From: an uncultured bacterium
Lineage (GTDB): Bacteria; UBP6; UBA1177
Length of the DNA: 36,075 nucleotides
Direction: 5' to 3'
Assembly (NCBI GenBank): GCA_905235605.1
Contig: CAJOMF010000016.1
Span: 1 to 36,075 of the forward strand
In this document: piece by piece, positions 22,365 to 29,573 of the stretch
Layout of the letters: every line of letters starts with the position of its first letter
Position numbering within the stretch: the first letter of the stretch is position 1
Made by a program: the position numbers and the translations under genes
The notes under the pieces: generated by a model
Told to the model about the DNA's origin: nothing
Databases searched by the model: none
The model's input: the letters and a program-made list of their open reading frames with translations, nothing else

Positions 22365-23834
22365 CTATTCCCCTCTCTGCCACTTGAGCACGGGTTTTCT
22401 TGCCGCGAGTGTTTCATCCGGGCGGCTGACTGCTGTGTTCAGCGGAGCGTTGAGGATGTTTTCAGGGTTGGTTTTAGCTGTTTCGGCGATGTCGATCATG
22501 GCTTCGATGAACTCGTCAAGGGTCTCTTTGCTTTCGCTTTCGGTCGGCTCGATCATGAGTGCGCCGTGAACGATGAGCGGGAAGTAGACTGTCGGCGGAT
22601 GGTAGCCGCGGTCGATGAGTGCTTTCGCGATATCCATCGTGGTGATGTGGTTCGGCATTTCGGAATCGTCGAAAACGACTTCGTGGAGCGTGTCTGATTT
22701 GTATTTGAGGTGGTAGTAGTCACGAAGGCACGCTTTGATGTAGTTCGCGTTGAGAACTGCGTTTTTCGCGGTTTCGCCGAGGTGTTCCTTGCCGTATTCA
22801 AGGATATAGATGAACGCTTTGAGCGTTACGCCCATGTTTCCGTAGAATGAGCGGACTCTTCCCATCGAATTGTCGGAATCGTTGAAGGTATAAAGTCCGT
22901 CTTTGAGGACTACGAACGGATTCGGAAGGAATTCGACGAGTTTTTCGCATACGCCGACTGGGCCTGCTCCTGGGCCGCCGCCGCCGTGAGGAGTCGAGAA
23001 GGTCTTGTGCAGGTTGTAGTGGAGGACGTCGATTCCCATGTCTCCGGGTCTTGCAACACCGAGAAGTGCGTTCATGTTCGCGCCGTCGCCGTAAACAAGG
23101 CCGCCTGCATCGTGGACCATCTTCGTGATCGCGAGGATGTCGCTTTCGAAAACGCCGAGCGTGTTCGGGTTGGTGAGCATGATACCTGCAACTTCATCTG
23201 TGAGGAGCGATTTGAGCGTTTCAAGGTTGACCTTTCCGTGCTCGTCGCTCTGAAGGACTACGACTTCAAATCCGTTGAGAGCGCAGCTTGCGGGGTTCGT
23301 GCCGTGTGCGCTGTCGGGGATGATTATTTTTTTGCGTTTCTTGTCGCCGATTTTGTCGAAATAGCTTCTGATGATGCCGATTCCGGTGTATTCACCGTGA
23401 GCGCCTGCCGAAGGATTGAGCGTGCAGGCCGCGAATCCGCCGATTTCAGCGAGCATTCTCTGCATTTCGAACATAATCTTGAGAGTTCCCTGCGCGTAAG
23501 GTGCCGGAGTTTCGGGGTGAAGTTCCGTGAACTGCGGGTTGCGGACAAGTTTCTCGTTGATCTTCGGGTTATACTTCATCGTGCAGCTGCCGAGCGGATA
23601 GAAACCGTGGTCAAGGCTGTAGTTGTAAGTCGAAAGTCTCGTGTAGTGGCGGACGACATCGACTTCGCTGAGTTCCGGAAGGTCGAGATCAGTTCTGCGG
23701 AGCTCTGCCGGAAGTATGTTTTCAGCACCTTTGAGGTCTTCTTCGGGAAGCGAATATCCGCGTCTTCCTTCGCGGCTTCTTTCAAAAATGACCGATTCTT
23801 TAAGTTTGAGGTCTTTCATTCCGGGGTAACTCAT
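22365..23834 (-). CDS. gcvPB: Glycine dehydrogenase (decarboxylating) subunit 2
   Basis: This is the PLP-binding half of the split P-protein, 489 residues. With GcvPA it decarboxylates glycine and passes the aminomethyl group to lipoyl-GcvH. The PLP lysine is Lys277 in NLHKTFSTPHGGGGPG. YGDGANMNALLG and NPSAGAHGEYTG are conserved family segments. Its start overlaps the gcvPA stop by four bases, so the subunits are translationally coupled in equal amounts. It is the last gene of the minus-strand gcv operon. A relic of its region 22818-22886 is found at 17061-17129. Confidence 0.97.
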   Translation of the reverse strand: MSYPGMKDLKLKESVIFERSREGRRGYSLPEEDLKGAENILPAELRRTDLDLPELSEVDVVRHYTRLSTYNYSLDHGFYPLGSCTMKYNPKINEKLVRNPQFTELHPETPAPYAQGTLKIMFEMQRMLAEIGGFAACTLNPSAGAHGEYTGIGIIRSYFDKIGDKKRKKIIIPDSAHGTNPASCALNGFEVVVLQSDEHGKVNLETLKSLLTDEVAGIMLTNPNTLGVFESDILAITKMVHDAGGLVYGDGANMNALLGVARPGDMGIDVLHYNLHKTFSTPHGGGGPGAGPVGVCEKLVEFLPNPFVVLKDGLYTFNDSDNSMGRVRSFYGNMGVTLKAFIYILEYGKEHLGETAKNAVLNANYIKACLRDYYHLKYKSDTLHEVVFDDSEMPNHITTMDIAKALIDRGYHPPTVYFPLIVHGALMIEPTESESKETLDEFIEAMIDIAETAKTNPENILNAPLNTAVSRPDETLAARKPVLKWQRGE

Positions 23835-25189
23835 TTTGCACCTCCTGTAACTTCTTTGAGTGCCGCAACGAACTTGTCAAGCTCTTCGTAGCTGTGGATC
23901 TCCGTCGTGTTGACGATGACCGCGTTTTCAAGTTCGGGGTAGTATTTTTTCGCGTGGATTCCGCCGAGGATCCCCTTTTCCGCAAGTGCTTTGAGTACGC
24001 AGCATGCGCATCCCGGTGTGAGTATCGTGAATTCGTTGTAGTTGCTTCCTTTGAAAGCGACTTTGCACGGAGTCTCCTTCTCGATCTTGTTCTTGAGGTA
24101 ATCCGCACGTTTGAGGTTCATGAGAGCGACTTCCTTCATTCCTTCTTTTCCCATCGTAGCGAGGTAAATCGAAGCTGCCGTCGCCATAAGTCCCTGGTTG
24201 GAGCAGATGTTCGAGGTCGCCTTTTCGCGTTTGATGTGCTGTTCACGTGCCGAAAGGGTGAGAACGAAGCAGCGGTTGCCGTTCTTGTCGACCGTCTGGC
24301 CGATAAGTCTGCCGGGCATCTTTCTCATGTATTTTTCCTTGCAGGTGAAAAGACCTACGCCGGGACCGCCGAAGTTTACCGGAATGCCGAGTGCCTGACC
24401 GTCGCCGACAGCGATATCAGCGTCGATGTCGCCGGGTGCTGCAAGGATCCCGAGAGCCGTCGTTTCGGTGATTACCGGAATGAGCAGAGCGCCTTTTTCA
24501 TGCGTTACTGCCGAGATCCTGCGGATGTTTTCGATCATGCCGAAGTAGTTCGGATACTGGAAAACTACGCAGATGGTGTCTTCATCGATCTTTTCGAGTT
24601 CTTTTTCTGCAACGCAGCCCGTAGCGGCATCCATTTCAAGAAGTTCGATCGAATCTACGACAAATCCTGTGTATGTCCTGACCGTCTGGATGTACTGCGG
24701 ATTTACTGTTGAAGCGATGAGGACTTTGTGTCTTTTCGTCTGGATCTTGTGCGACATGAGGACTGCTTCAGCCGCAGCTGTTGCGCCGTCGTACATCGAA
24801 GCGTTCGCGACATCCATTTTGAAAAGGTTCGCGATCATCGTCTGGAATTCAAAGATCGCCTGCAGCGTTCCCTGGCTTACTTCGGGCTGATAGGGAGTGT
24901 AGGACGTGTAGAACTCGCTTCTCGAGATCATCTGGTCGACGAGAGCGGGGCAGTGGTGTTTGTAACAGCCGCCGCCGAGGAATGAAAGCATGTTCGCGCC
25001 CGAATTTTTCTTTCCGAGCTCGTCCATCATCTTTTCAAGTTCGGGTTCGCTTTTTGCAGAGGGGATGTTCAGCTCTTTTTTGAGGAGAACGTTCTGCGGA
25101 AGCGGTGAAAAGAGATCATCGACCGACTTTACGCCGATTTTATCGAGCATCTCTTTTCTCTCTTTATCCGTTATCGGAAGGTATCTCAT
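23831..25189 (-). CDS. gcvPA: Glycine dehydrogenase (decarboxylating) subunit 1
   Basis: The protein has 452 residues, the normal length of the N-terminal half of split P-protein. RYLPITDKERKEML and SFLGGGCYKHHCPA are characteristic of GcvPA, and TPYQPEVSQGTLQAIFEFQT is strongly conserved. This subunit lacks the PLP lysine and completes the active site with GcvPB. AGAGG precedes the ATG. A hairpin terminator at 25213-25241 separates it from gcvH, so its expression probably depends on readthrough or a second promoter. Confidence 0.97.
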   Translation of the reverse strand: MRYLPITDKERKEMLDKIGVKSVDDLFSPLPQNVLLKKELNIPSAKSEPELEKMMDELGKKNSGANMLSFLGGGCYKHHCPALVDQMISRSEFYTSYTPYQPEVSQGTLQAIFEFQTMIANLFKMDVANASMYDGATAAAEAVLMSHKIQTKRHKVLIASTVNPQYIQTVRTYTGFVVDSIELLEMDAATGCVAEKELEKIDEDTICVVFQYPNYFGMIENIRRISAVTHEKGALLIPVITETTALGILAAPGDIDADIAVGDGQALGIPVNFGGPGVGLFTCKEKYMRKMPGRLIGQTVDKNGNRCFVLTLSAREQHIKREKATSNICSNQGLMATAASIYLATMGKEGMKEVALMNLKRADYLKNKIEKETPCKVAFKGSNYNEFTILTPGCACCVLKALAEKGILGGIHAKKYYPELENAVIVNTTEIHSYEELDKFVAALKEVTGGAK

Positions 25190-25212
25190 TTTTTACCTCT
25201 CAAGTGTTTAAT

Positions 25213-25241
25213 AAAAAAAGGGGAACGAAAAACGCTCCCCC
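25213..25241 (-). terminator. Hairpin with T run between gcvH and gcvPA
   Basis: On the minus strand GGGGAGCG and CGTTCCCC pair, with one G-T wobble, around five T and are followed by seven T. It starts 25 bases after the gcvH stop and ends about 24 bases before the gcvPA ATG. It should reduce gcvPA-gcvPB expression relative to gcvT-gcvH. Confidence 0.8.
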
Positions 25242-25265
25242 GACATTCAAAAAGTCCTGAAACCC

Positions 25266-25667
25266 TTAGTCTTCCTGAGTTGCAAGGAATTCTTCGTATT
25301 CTTCAGCGGTCATAAGCGAGCTGAAATCTTCGTCGTTCTCAGCTTCTACTTCATAAAGCCAGCCGTCGCCGTAGCAGTCGCTGCTTACAGTTTCGGGGCT
25401 GTCTTCAAGCATGTCGTTTACTGCGGTGACTGTTCCGGTGATCTGGTTGCAGATGTCTTCGGAGCTTTTTACAGTCTCGATCGTGCAGTCAACGCCGTCT
25501 TTGTCGATAACGGTTTCGGTTTCCGGAAGTTCAACATAGGTGATGTCGCCGGCATGCTGTGCAGCGAAATCGGTGATACCGAGGCGGTATCTTTTGTTGC
25601 CGAGATCCATAACCCATTCGTGTGTTCTCGAATACCTGAGTTCGGAAGGAATGTTGTAGTTTGCCAT
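25266..25667 (-). CDS. gcvH: Glycine cleavage system H protein
   Basis: The protein has 133 residues and is a lipoyl carrier that shuttles the aminomethyl group between P, T and L proteins. The lipoylated lysine is Lys67 in CTIETVKSSED. RTHEWVM near the start and GDGWLYEVE near the end are family landmarks. GAGGAG lies upstream of the ATG. The C-terminus is unusually acidic. It follows gcvT by about 30 bases. The L protein is not in the window. Confidence 0.96.
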   Translation of the reverse strand: MANYNIPSELRYSRTHEWVMDLGNKRYRLGITDFAAQHAGDITYVELPETETVIDKDGVDCTIETVKSSEDICNQITGTVTAVNDMLEDSPETVSSDCYGDGWLYEVEAENDEDFSSLMTAEEYEEFLATQED

Positions 25668-25697
25668 GATTTTCTCCTCAAAAAAAGTTATTAAAAG

Positions 25698-26807
25698 TTA
25701 TAACATTGAAGCCATTTTCTTTCTTGAAGTGCCCTTTACAAGCGGATTTGCCTTGACAAAAGCCTTGAAAGTCTTACCCTTTTCGTTCAGAAGCTCGATC
25801 TCTTCATCAATAGCAAGTTCCTTGTTGACTCTGATGAATCCTGCCGGGACCATTCCGAGCGAAACTGCCATGATTTCGGAGGTGAGAACGCCGATCTCTT
25901 CGCCTTTGTAGAGGACTTTCGAGTGGTCGCCCGGTTTTCTCTTTCCTTCGACTGTGACCGCATAAGCGAAGATCGTTCCTTTTGCAGCCATAAGCGGCTC
26001 TTTGCCGATGAAATCGTGCTCGTAGCTGATCGCGAATTCCCACGGAGTTCCCGCTGCAACTACGTCCGGACGTACTTCGTGACCCGAAAGCGGAAGACCT
26101 GCTTCAAGTCTGAGCGTGTCTCTTGCTCCGAGTCCTGCCGGCATGATCCCGTATTTTTCGCCTCTTGCAAGAAGAAGATCCCAAAGTTTTACGGTCTCTT
26201 TGATGTCGCAGTAGATCTCGAAACCGATCTCGCCCGTGTAGCCGGTTCTGCTGAGGAGGACTTTGATCCCGTCAAGGTCAACATTGTCAACGAAGCGGAA
26301 AAACTTGAGTCCTTCGATCGCCTCTCTTCCGGCGATGTCAGCGATAAGTTTCGGAGCGTTCGGGCCTTGAAGGTCAAGCTTGCATGTCTGCGCGCTGATA
26401 TTTTCAAGTTTCATGTCGGGAAGCGCGTTCTTTTTGAGCCATTCGAAGTCACTGTCCTGAGTTCCGGCATTGACGACGAGCATCCATTTTTCTTCGTTGA
26501 AACGGTAAACGATGCAGTCATCGATAACGCATCCTTTCTCGTTGAGCATGAAGTTGTACTGAGCCTGACCGTCTTCGATCGCTCTGACGTCGTTCGTAAG
26601 GATCTTCTGCCAGAAAGCGAAGGAATCCTTTCCCGTGATGATGTATTCACCCATGTGACAGATGTCAAAAAGACCGCAGTTTTCACGAGTTGCCTTGTGT
26701 TCTGCAGTCTGACCTGTCTTATACCACAGCGGCATGTCCCAGCCGCCGAATTCAGCCATTGTAGCGCCCATTGCTACATGTCTTTCAAATAACGGAGTCT
26801 TGTTCAT
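25698..26807 (-). CDS. gcvT: Glycine cleavage system T protein (aminomethyltransferase)
   Basis: The protein has 369 residues from ATG 26807, which is preceded by GAGAGGG; an upstream in-frame ATG at 26873 falls in the promoter. The enzyme releases ammonia from aminomethyl-lipoyl-GcvH and gives 5,10-methylene-tetrahydrofolate. MNKTPLFERHVAMGATM at the start, SRTGYTGEIGFEIYC in the middle and LGARDTLRLEAGLPLSGHE are typical folate-binding-fold landmarks. It is the first gene of gcvT-gcvH-gcvPA-gcvPB. No glycine riboswitch is visible in the 110 bases upstream. Confidence 0.97.
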   Translation of the reverse strand: MNKTPLFERHVAMGATMAEFGGWDMPLWYKTGQTAEHKATRENCGLFDICHMGEYIITGKDSFAFWQKILTNDVRAIEDGQAQYNFMLNEKGCVIDDCIVYRFNEEKWMLVVNAGTQDSDFEWLKKNALPDMKLENISAQTCKLDLQGPNAPKLIADIAGREAIEGLKFFRFVDNVDLDGIKVLLSRTGYTGEIGFEIYCDIKETVKLWDLLLARGEKYGIMPAGLGARDTLRLEAGLPLSGHEVRPDVVAAGTPWEFAISYEHDFIGKEPLMAAKGTIFAYAVTVEGKRKPGDHSKVLYKGEEIGVLTSEIMAVSLGMVPAGFIRVNKELAIDEEIELLNEKGKTFKAFVKANPLVKGTSRKKMASML

Positions 26808-26850
26808 AACACCCTCTCTTATTAAATTAAGGAAACAACAAAATCGCTTG

Positions 26851-26878
26851 TTTATAGTAAAAAAAATATCCAATGCAA
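26851..26878 (-). promoter_or_regulatory. Candidate promoter of the gcv operon
   Basis: On the minus strand TTGCAT (26878-26873) and TATAAA (26856-26851) are 16 bases apart. The -10 lies 43 bases before the gcvT ATG. Confidence 0.5.
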
Positions 26879-26917
26879 GGAAAATCTACAGCTTTTCGCC
26901 GAGTATTTTTCTTTTGC

Positions 26918-27913
26918 TTATTTTGCCGTCTGAACAAAGAATGACGGAATTTCGCGGTTTACGGTCGCTCTGATTTTTACGGCGTCTTCAGGAGTCAGTT
27001 TTTTGACGAAAACAGTGAGTACTGCTTCAAGCGATCCGTCTGAAAAAATGATGTTAAGCTCGTAATTTTCAGTTTTTGCAGTCACAGCCTCTTTTTTCTG
27101 CAACTCAGTGTAATTTAAGGATATTTTGTATGTACCGTGGTCACTTTCACTGTCTGTCAGATACTCGGTTTTCGGGATTCTGATCCCTTTCAGCCCTTTT
27201 CCCTTAAGTGAAACGCTGCTCGGGGCGAAAAAAGGTTCTTCAGTTTTGTCGGATTTGATGCCGATAAGTTCAAAGAGTTCTTTTTGCTCGTACGGGAGCT
27301 GGTTTTCAGTTATTATTCTGAGCTCGAAAGAGTCGTCTTTCCCGATACTAAGAGAAAAAAACTCACGCAGAGGGAAAACTTTTTCCCAGTTTCCGTTTGA
27401 GTAGACAAATTCGGGATGGATCACTTTTCCGAGGTGGTTCGTGAAGATCCCGTCTTCGCTTTTTGTCAGGATCTGACCGGTCGTGTCGCTGTTTTCCCCG
27501 AATTTTGCGGTCGAATCATAGAAAAGCATCGTTTCGGCAGTTTCGATGTGTTTCCAGTTTTCGGGAATCGAAACGGGCGCACTATTCTTTTTTGCGGTAA
27601 AAACTTTTTTTGAAGGATGAAAAGTGACCGAGCGCGAGCAGAGTTTTTTGTTTCTGAAAAAAAATTCTATGCCGTCAAGCGGGTTTGAGCAGTCAAGCTC
27701 CTCGACAATAACAATATTTCTTTCTTCAATGATTTTAATACTTTCTTCCGAAATGCAGTTGCCGTATTTTTTCAGATACTGCCTACGGACAGAAATATCG
27801 TCAGGATGAAGTACAATCGACTTATATAACTCTTCGGCTGTTTCGAATCTTGACTGGCAAACAGGATTTTCTGCTGAAACTGCGAGAAATAACGCGAATA
27901 AAAACGAAAACAC
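26918..27913 (-). CDS. Secreted protein of unknown function
   Basis: The protein has 331 residues and begins with GTG, which overlaps the rplS stop by one base (TAGTG), so it is coupled to rplS. The N-terminus FSFLFALFLAVSAENPVC is a signal peptide with a likely cut after VSA, so the protein should be periplasmic or outer-surface. Four Cys fall in the first 100 mature residues. The rest contains many beta-prone stretches and charged residues, without a motif that I recognise. It is the last gene of the trmD-rplS operon. The link to translation genes is positional only. Confidence 0.75.
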   Translation of the reverse strand: MFSFLFALFLAVSAENPVCQSRFETAEELYKSIVLHPDDISVRRQYLKKYGNCISEESIKIIEERNIVIVEELDCSNPLDGIEFFFRNKKLCSRSVTFHPSKKVFTAKKNSAPVSIPENWKHIETAETMLFYDSTAKFGENSDTTGQILTKSEDGIFTNHLGKVIHPEFVYSNGNWEKVFPLREFFSLSIGKDDSFELRIITENQLPYEQKELFELIGIKSDKTEEPFFAPSSVSLKGKGLKGIRIPKTEYLTDSESDHGTYKISLNYTELQKKEAVTAKTENYELNIIFSDGSLEAVLTVFVKKLTPEDAVKIRATVNREIPSFFVQTAK

Positions 27914-28272
27914 TACCAGATGTTTTTCGGTTTGATTCTAGCTGCGTTGCCCTTACGAAGTCTCTGATAGTAAAGTTTGCTTCTGCGGACGAGACCTCTG
28001 TTTACGAGCTCTATCTTCTCGATCATCGGGGAGTGGAGCGGGAATATCTTCTCAACGCCGTAGCCGCCCGAGAACTTTCTGACTGTTATTGTGGTTCTGT
28101 TGTTGTCTCTGCCGTTTTTAATAGCGATGACATCGCCCTTGAAGATCTGGATACGAACTTTTTCACCTTCGATGATACGGGTGTGAACTTCGATTTTATC
28201 TCCCGGTTTTACATAGTAATGGTCAATTCTTTTCTGCTGATTTTCAAGTTTTTGAATAATGTTGGTTGTCAT
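27913..28272 (-). CDS. rplS: 50S ribosomal protein L19
   Basis: The protein has 119 residues from ATG 28272. An upstream in-frame ATG at 28287 is rejected because it lies inside the GGAGGAG ribosome site of this start. L19 sits at the 30S-50S interface. Landmarks are KPGDKIEVHTRIIEGEK, RIQIFKGDVIAI and GYGVEKIFPLHSPMIEKIEL, then RRSKLYYQRLRKG. It lies in the trmD operon but is separated from trmD by an RNA methyltransferase gene. Confidence 0.97.
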   Translation of the reverse strand: MTTNIIQKLENQQKRIDHYYVKPGDKIEVHTRIIEGEKVRIQIFKGDVIAIKNGRDNNRTTITVRKFSGGYGVEKIFPLHSPMIEKIELVNRGLVRRSKLYYQRLRKGNAARIKPKNIW

Positions 28273-28305
28273 TTTTAACTCCTCCAAAAATAACGCGGCG
28301 GCATA

Positions 28306-28854
28306 TTAGTCAGTTCTGCCCAGTCTGTCAATAAAAATCGACACCGCGCTTCTTACACTTAAGTGGTTATAGCCTGTTCCGAGGTCTATCGGCTCAAGCA
28401 AAAAATCCAATGAATTTAAAAAGTTATCTTCCATTCCGCCCGCTGTTCCGAATAGTATCAGAACGGGTTTGTTTTTTTCTTCTTTGAGCTCTTTTATCGT
28501 GATCGATTTTTCTTTTTTTCTAGCAGTCGTTCCGATCGTTACCGGTTTTGTTCCCCATTTTTCTTCGATCGCCTTTTTTGCTTCATCCAAACTCGGAACG
28601 ATCTTCATTACCTGAAGCGCTTTGAAGCGGTCAGGATTGTAAGTTTTTCCTTCTCCCGAAGTCCAGTGCGATGCGAGCTGAGTTGCGATCGAGCGCATTT
28701 TTTCATCGGGATGGATCACGAAATATCCGCCGAGATCGTAAGTCGCGCAGACTCTCGCAATGTCGTGCAGGTCAAGGTTGGTGATCGATGAAGTTATTGC
28801 CGCGCCGTTTCTTAAGACGGGGCTGTGGATAAGTCCGATATAAAAATTTTTCAT
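28306..28854 (-). CDS. SPOUT-type RNA methyltransferase (PF09936 family)
   Basis: The protein has 182 residues. The N-terminus MKNFYIGLIHSPVLRNGAAI and the later YDLGGYFVIHPDEKMRSIA are characteristic of the TM1570-type methyltransferase family. VLILFGTAGGMEDNFL plus YNHLSVRSAVSIFIDRLG form the knotted SAM-binding end. It uses S-adenosylmethionine to methylate an RNA; the target base is not known. Its ATG overlaps the trmD stop by four bases, and it sits between trmD and rplS, as in several deltaproteobacterial and thermophile genomes. Confidence 0.88.
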   Translation of the reverse strand: MKNFYIGLIHSPVLRNGAAITSSITNLDLHDIARVCATYDLGGYFVIHPDEKMRSIATQLASHWTSGEGKTYNPDRFKALQVMKIVPSLDEAKKAIEEKWGTKPVTIGTTARKKEKSITIKELKEEKNKPVLILFGTAGGMEDNFLNSLDFLLEPIDLGTGYNHLSVRSAVSIFIDRLGRTD

Positions 28855-29573
28855 TTCATTTCTTCCCAGAATTCAGGTGGAATTTTTGAAAGCAGATCGG
28901 GTCTGTTTTCGGCAGTTTTTGCCAGAGCGTTACGCAGTCTCCACGCTTCGATTTTGGCGTGGTTGCCGCCGGTCAAAACTTTCGGGATCGCCAGACCTCT
29001 GAAAACACGCGGCATCGTGTACTGGTCGTGCTCAAGTAAAGGCAACGAAAAAGACTCGTTTTTGAACGATTCTTCGTTCCCCAGAACGCCCGGAATCAGC
29101 CGCGTTACCGCATCGATCACCGAAAGTGCCGCCGGTTCGCCGCCTGTAAGAACGTAATCTCCGACAGAAAGTTCTACAGCGCCGGAAATTTCGATGAAAC
29201 GCTGGTCGATCCCCTCGTAGTGACCGCAGACGATGATCAGATGTTCGGCAGTTTCCGAAAATTCGACTGCTTTCTGCTGGTTGAAAAGTTTGCCTCTCGG
29301 TGACATAACGATCGTGATCGTTTTTTCGGTTTTCGGGAGTGCTTCCCACGCCGCGGTTATAACTTCAGGCTTCATTATGAGCCCGGCTCCGCCGCCGTAA
29401 GGTGAATCATCGACCTGACGTCTGTTTCCGAGCCCGAATTCGCGGATCTGGTGCAGATTGAGTTCGAGCGTGCCGTTCTCCAGTGCCCTTTTCATCATGC
29501 TGACAGAGAATGGTGACTCGAAAAATTCGGGAAAAAGTGTCAGAACATCAATTTTCAGGTGCTTCATTTTCAC
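28851..29573 (-). CDS. trmD: tRNA (guanine-N1)-methyltransferase
   Basis: The protein has 240 residues. It methylates G37 next to the anticodon of some tRNAs and prevents frameshifting. DSPYGGGAGLIMKPEV is the conserved substrate loop. IVCGHYEGIDQRFIE and SVGDYVLTGGEPAALSVIDA form the trefoil-knot SAM site. A second ATG two codons in is an alternative start. Its beginning overlaps the upstream lipoprotein gene by 26 bases, so it is probably coupled to that gene. The usual partners rpsP and rimM are missing. Confidence 0.97.
   Translation of the reverse strand: MKMKHLKIDVLTLFPEFFESPFSVSMMKRALENGTLELNLHQIREFGLGNRRQVDDSPYGGGAGLIMKPEVITAAWEALPKTEKTITIVMSPRGKLFNQQKAVEFSETAEHLIIVCGHYEGIDQRFIEISGAVELSVGDYVLTGGEPAALSVIDAVTRLIPGVLGNEESFKNESFSLPLLEHDQYTMPRVFRGLAIPKVLTGGNHAKIEAWRLRNALAKTAENRPDLLSKIPPEFWEEMK

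Noticed and set aside
26808-26917. Glycine riboswitch upstream of gcvT
   Set aside because: The gap is only 110 bases and A+T-rich, and the conserved glycine aptamer elements cannot be seen.
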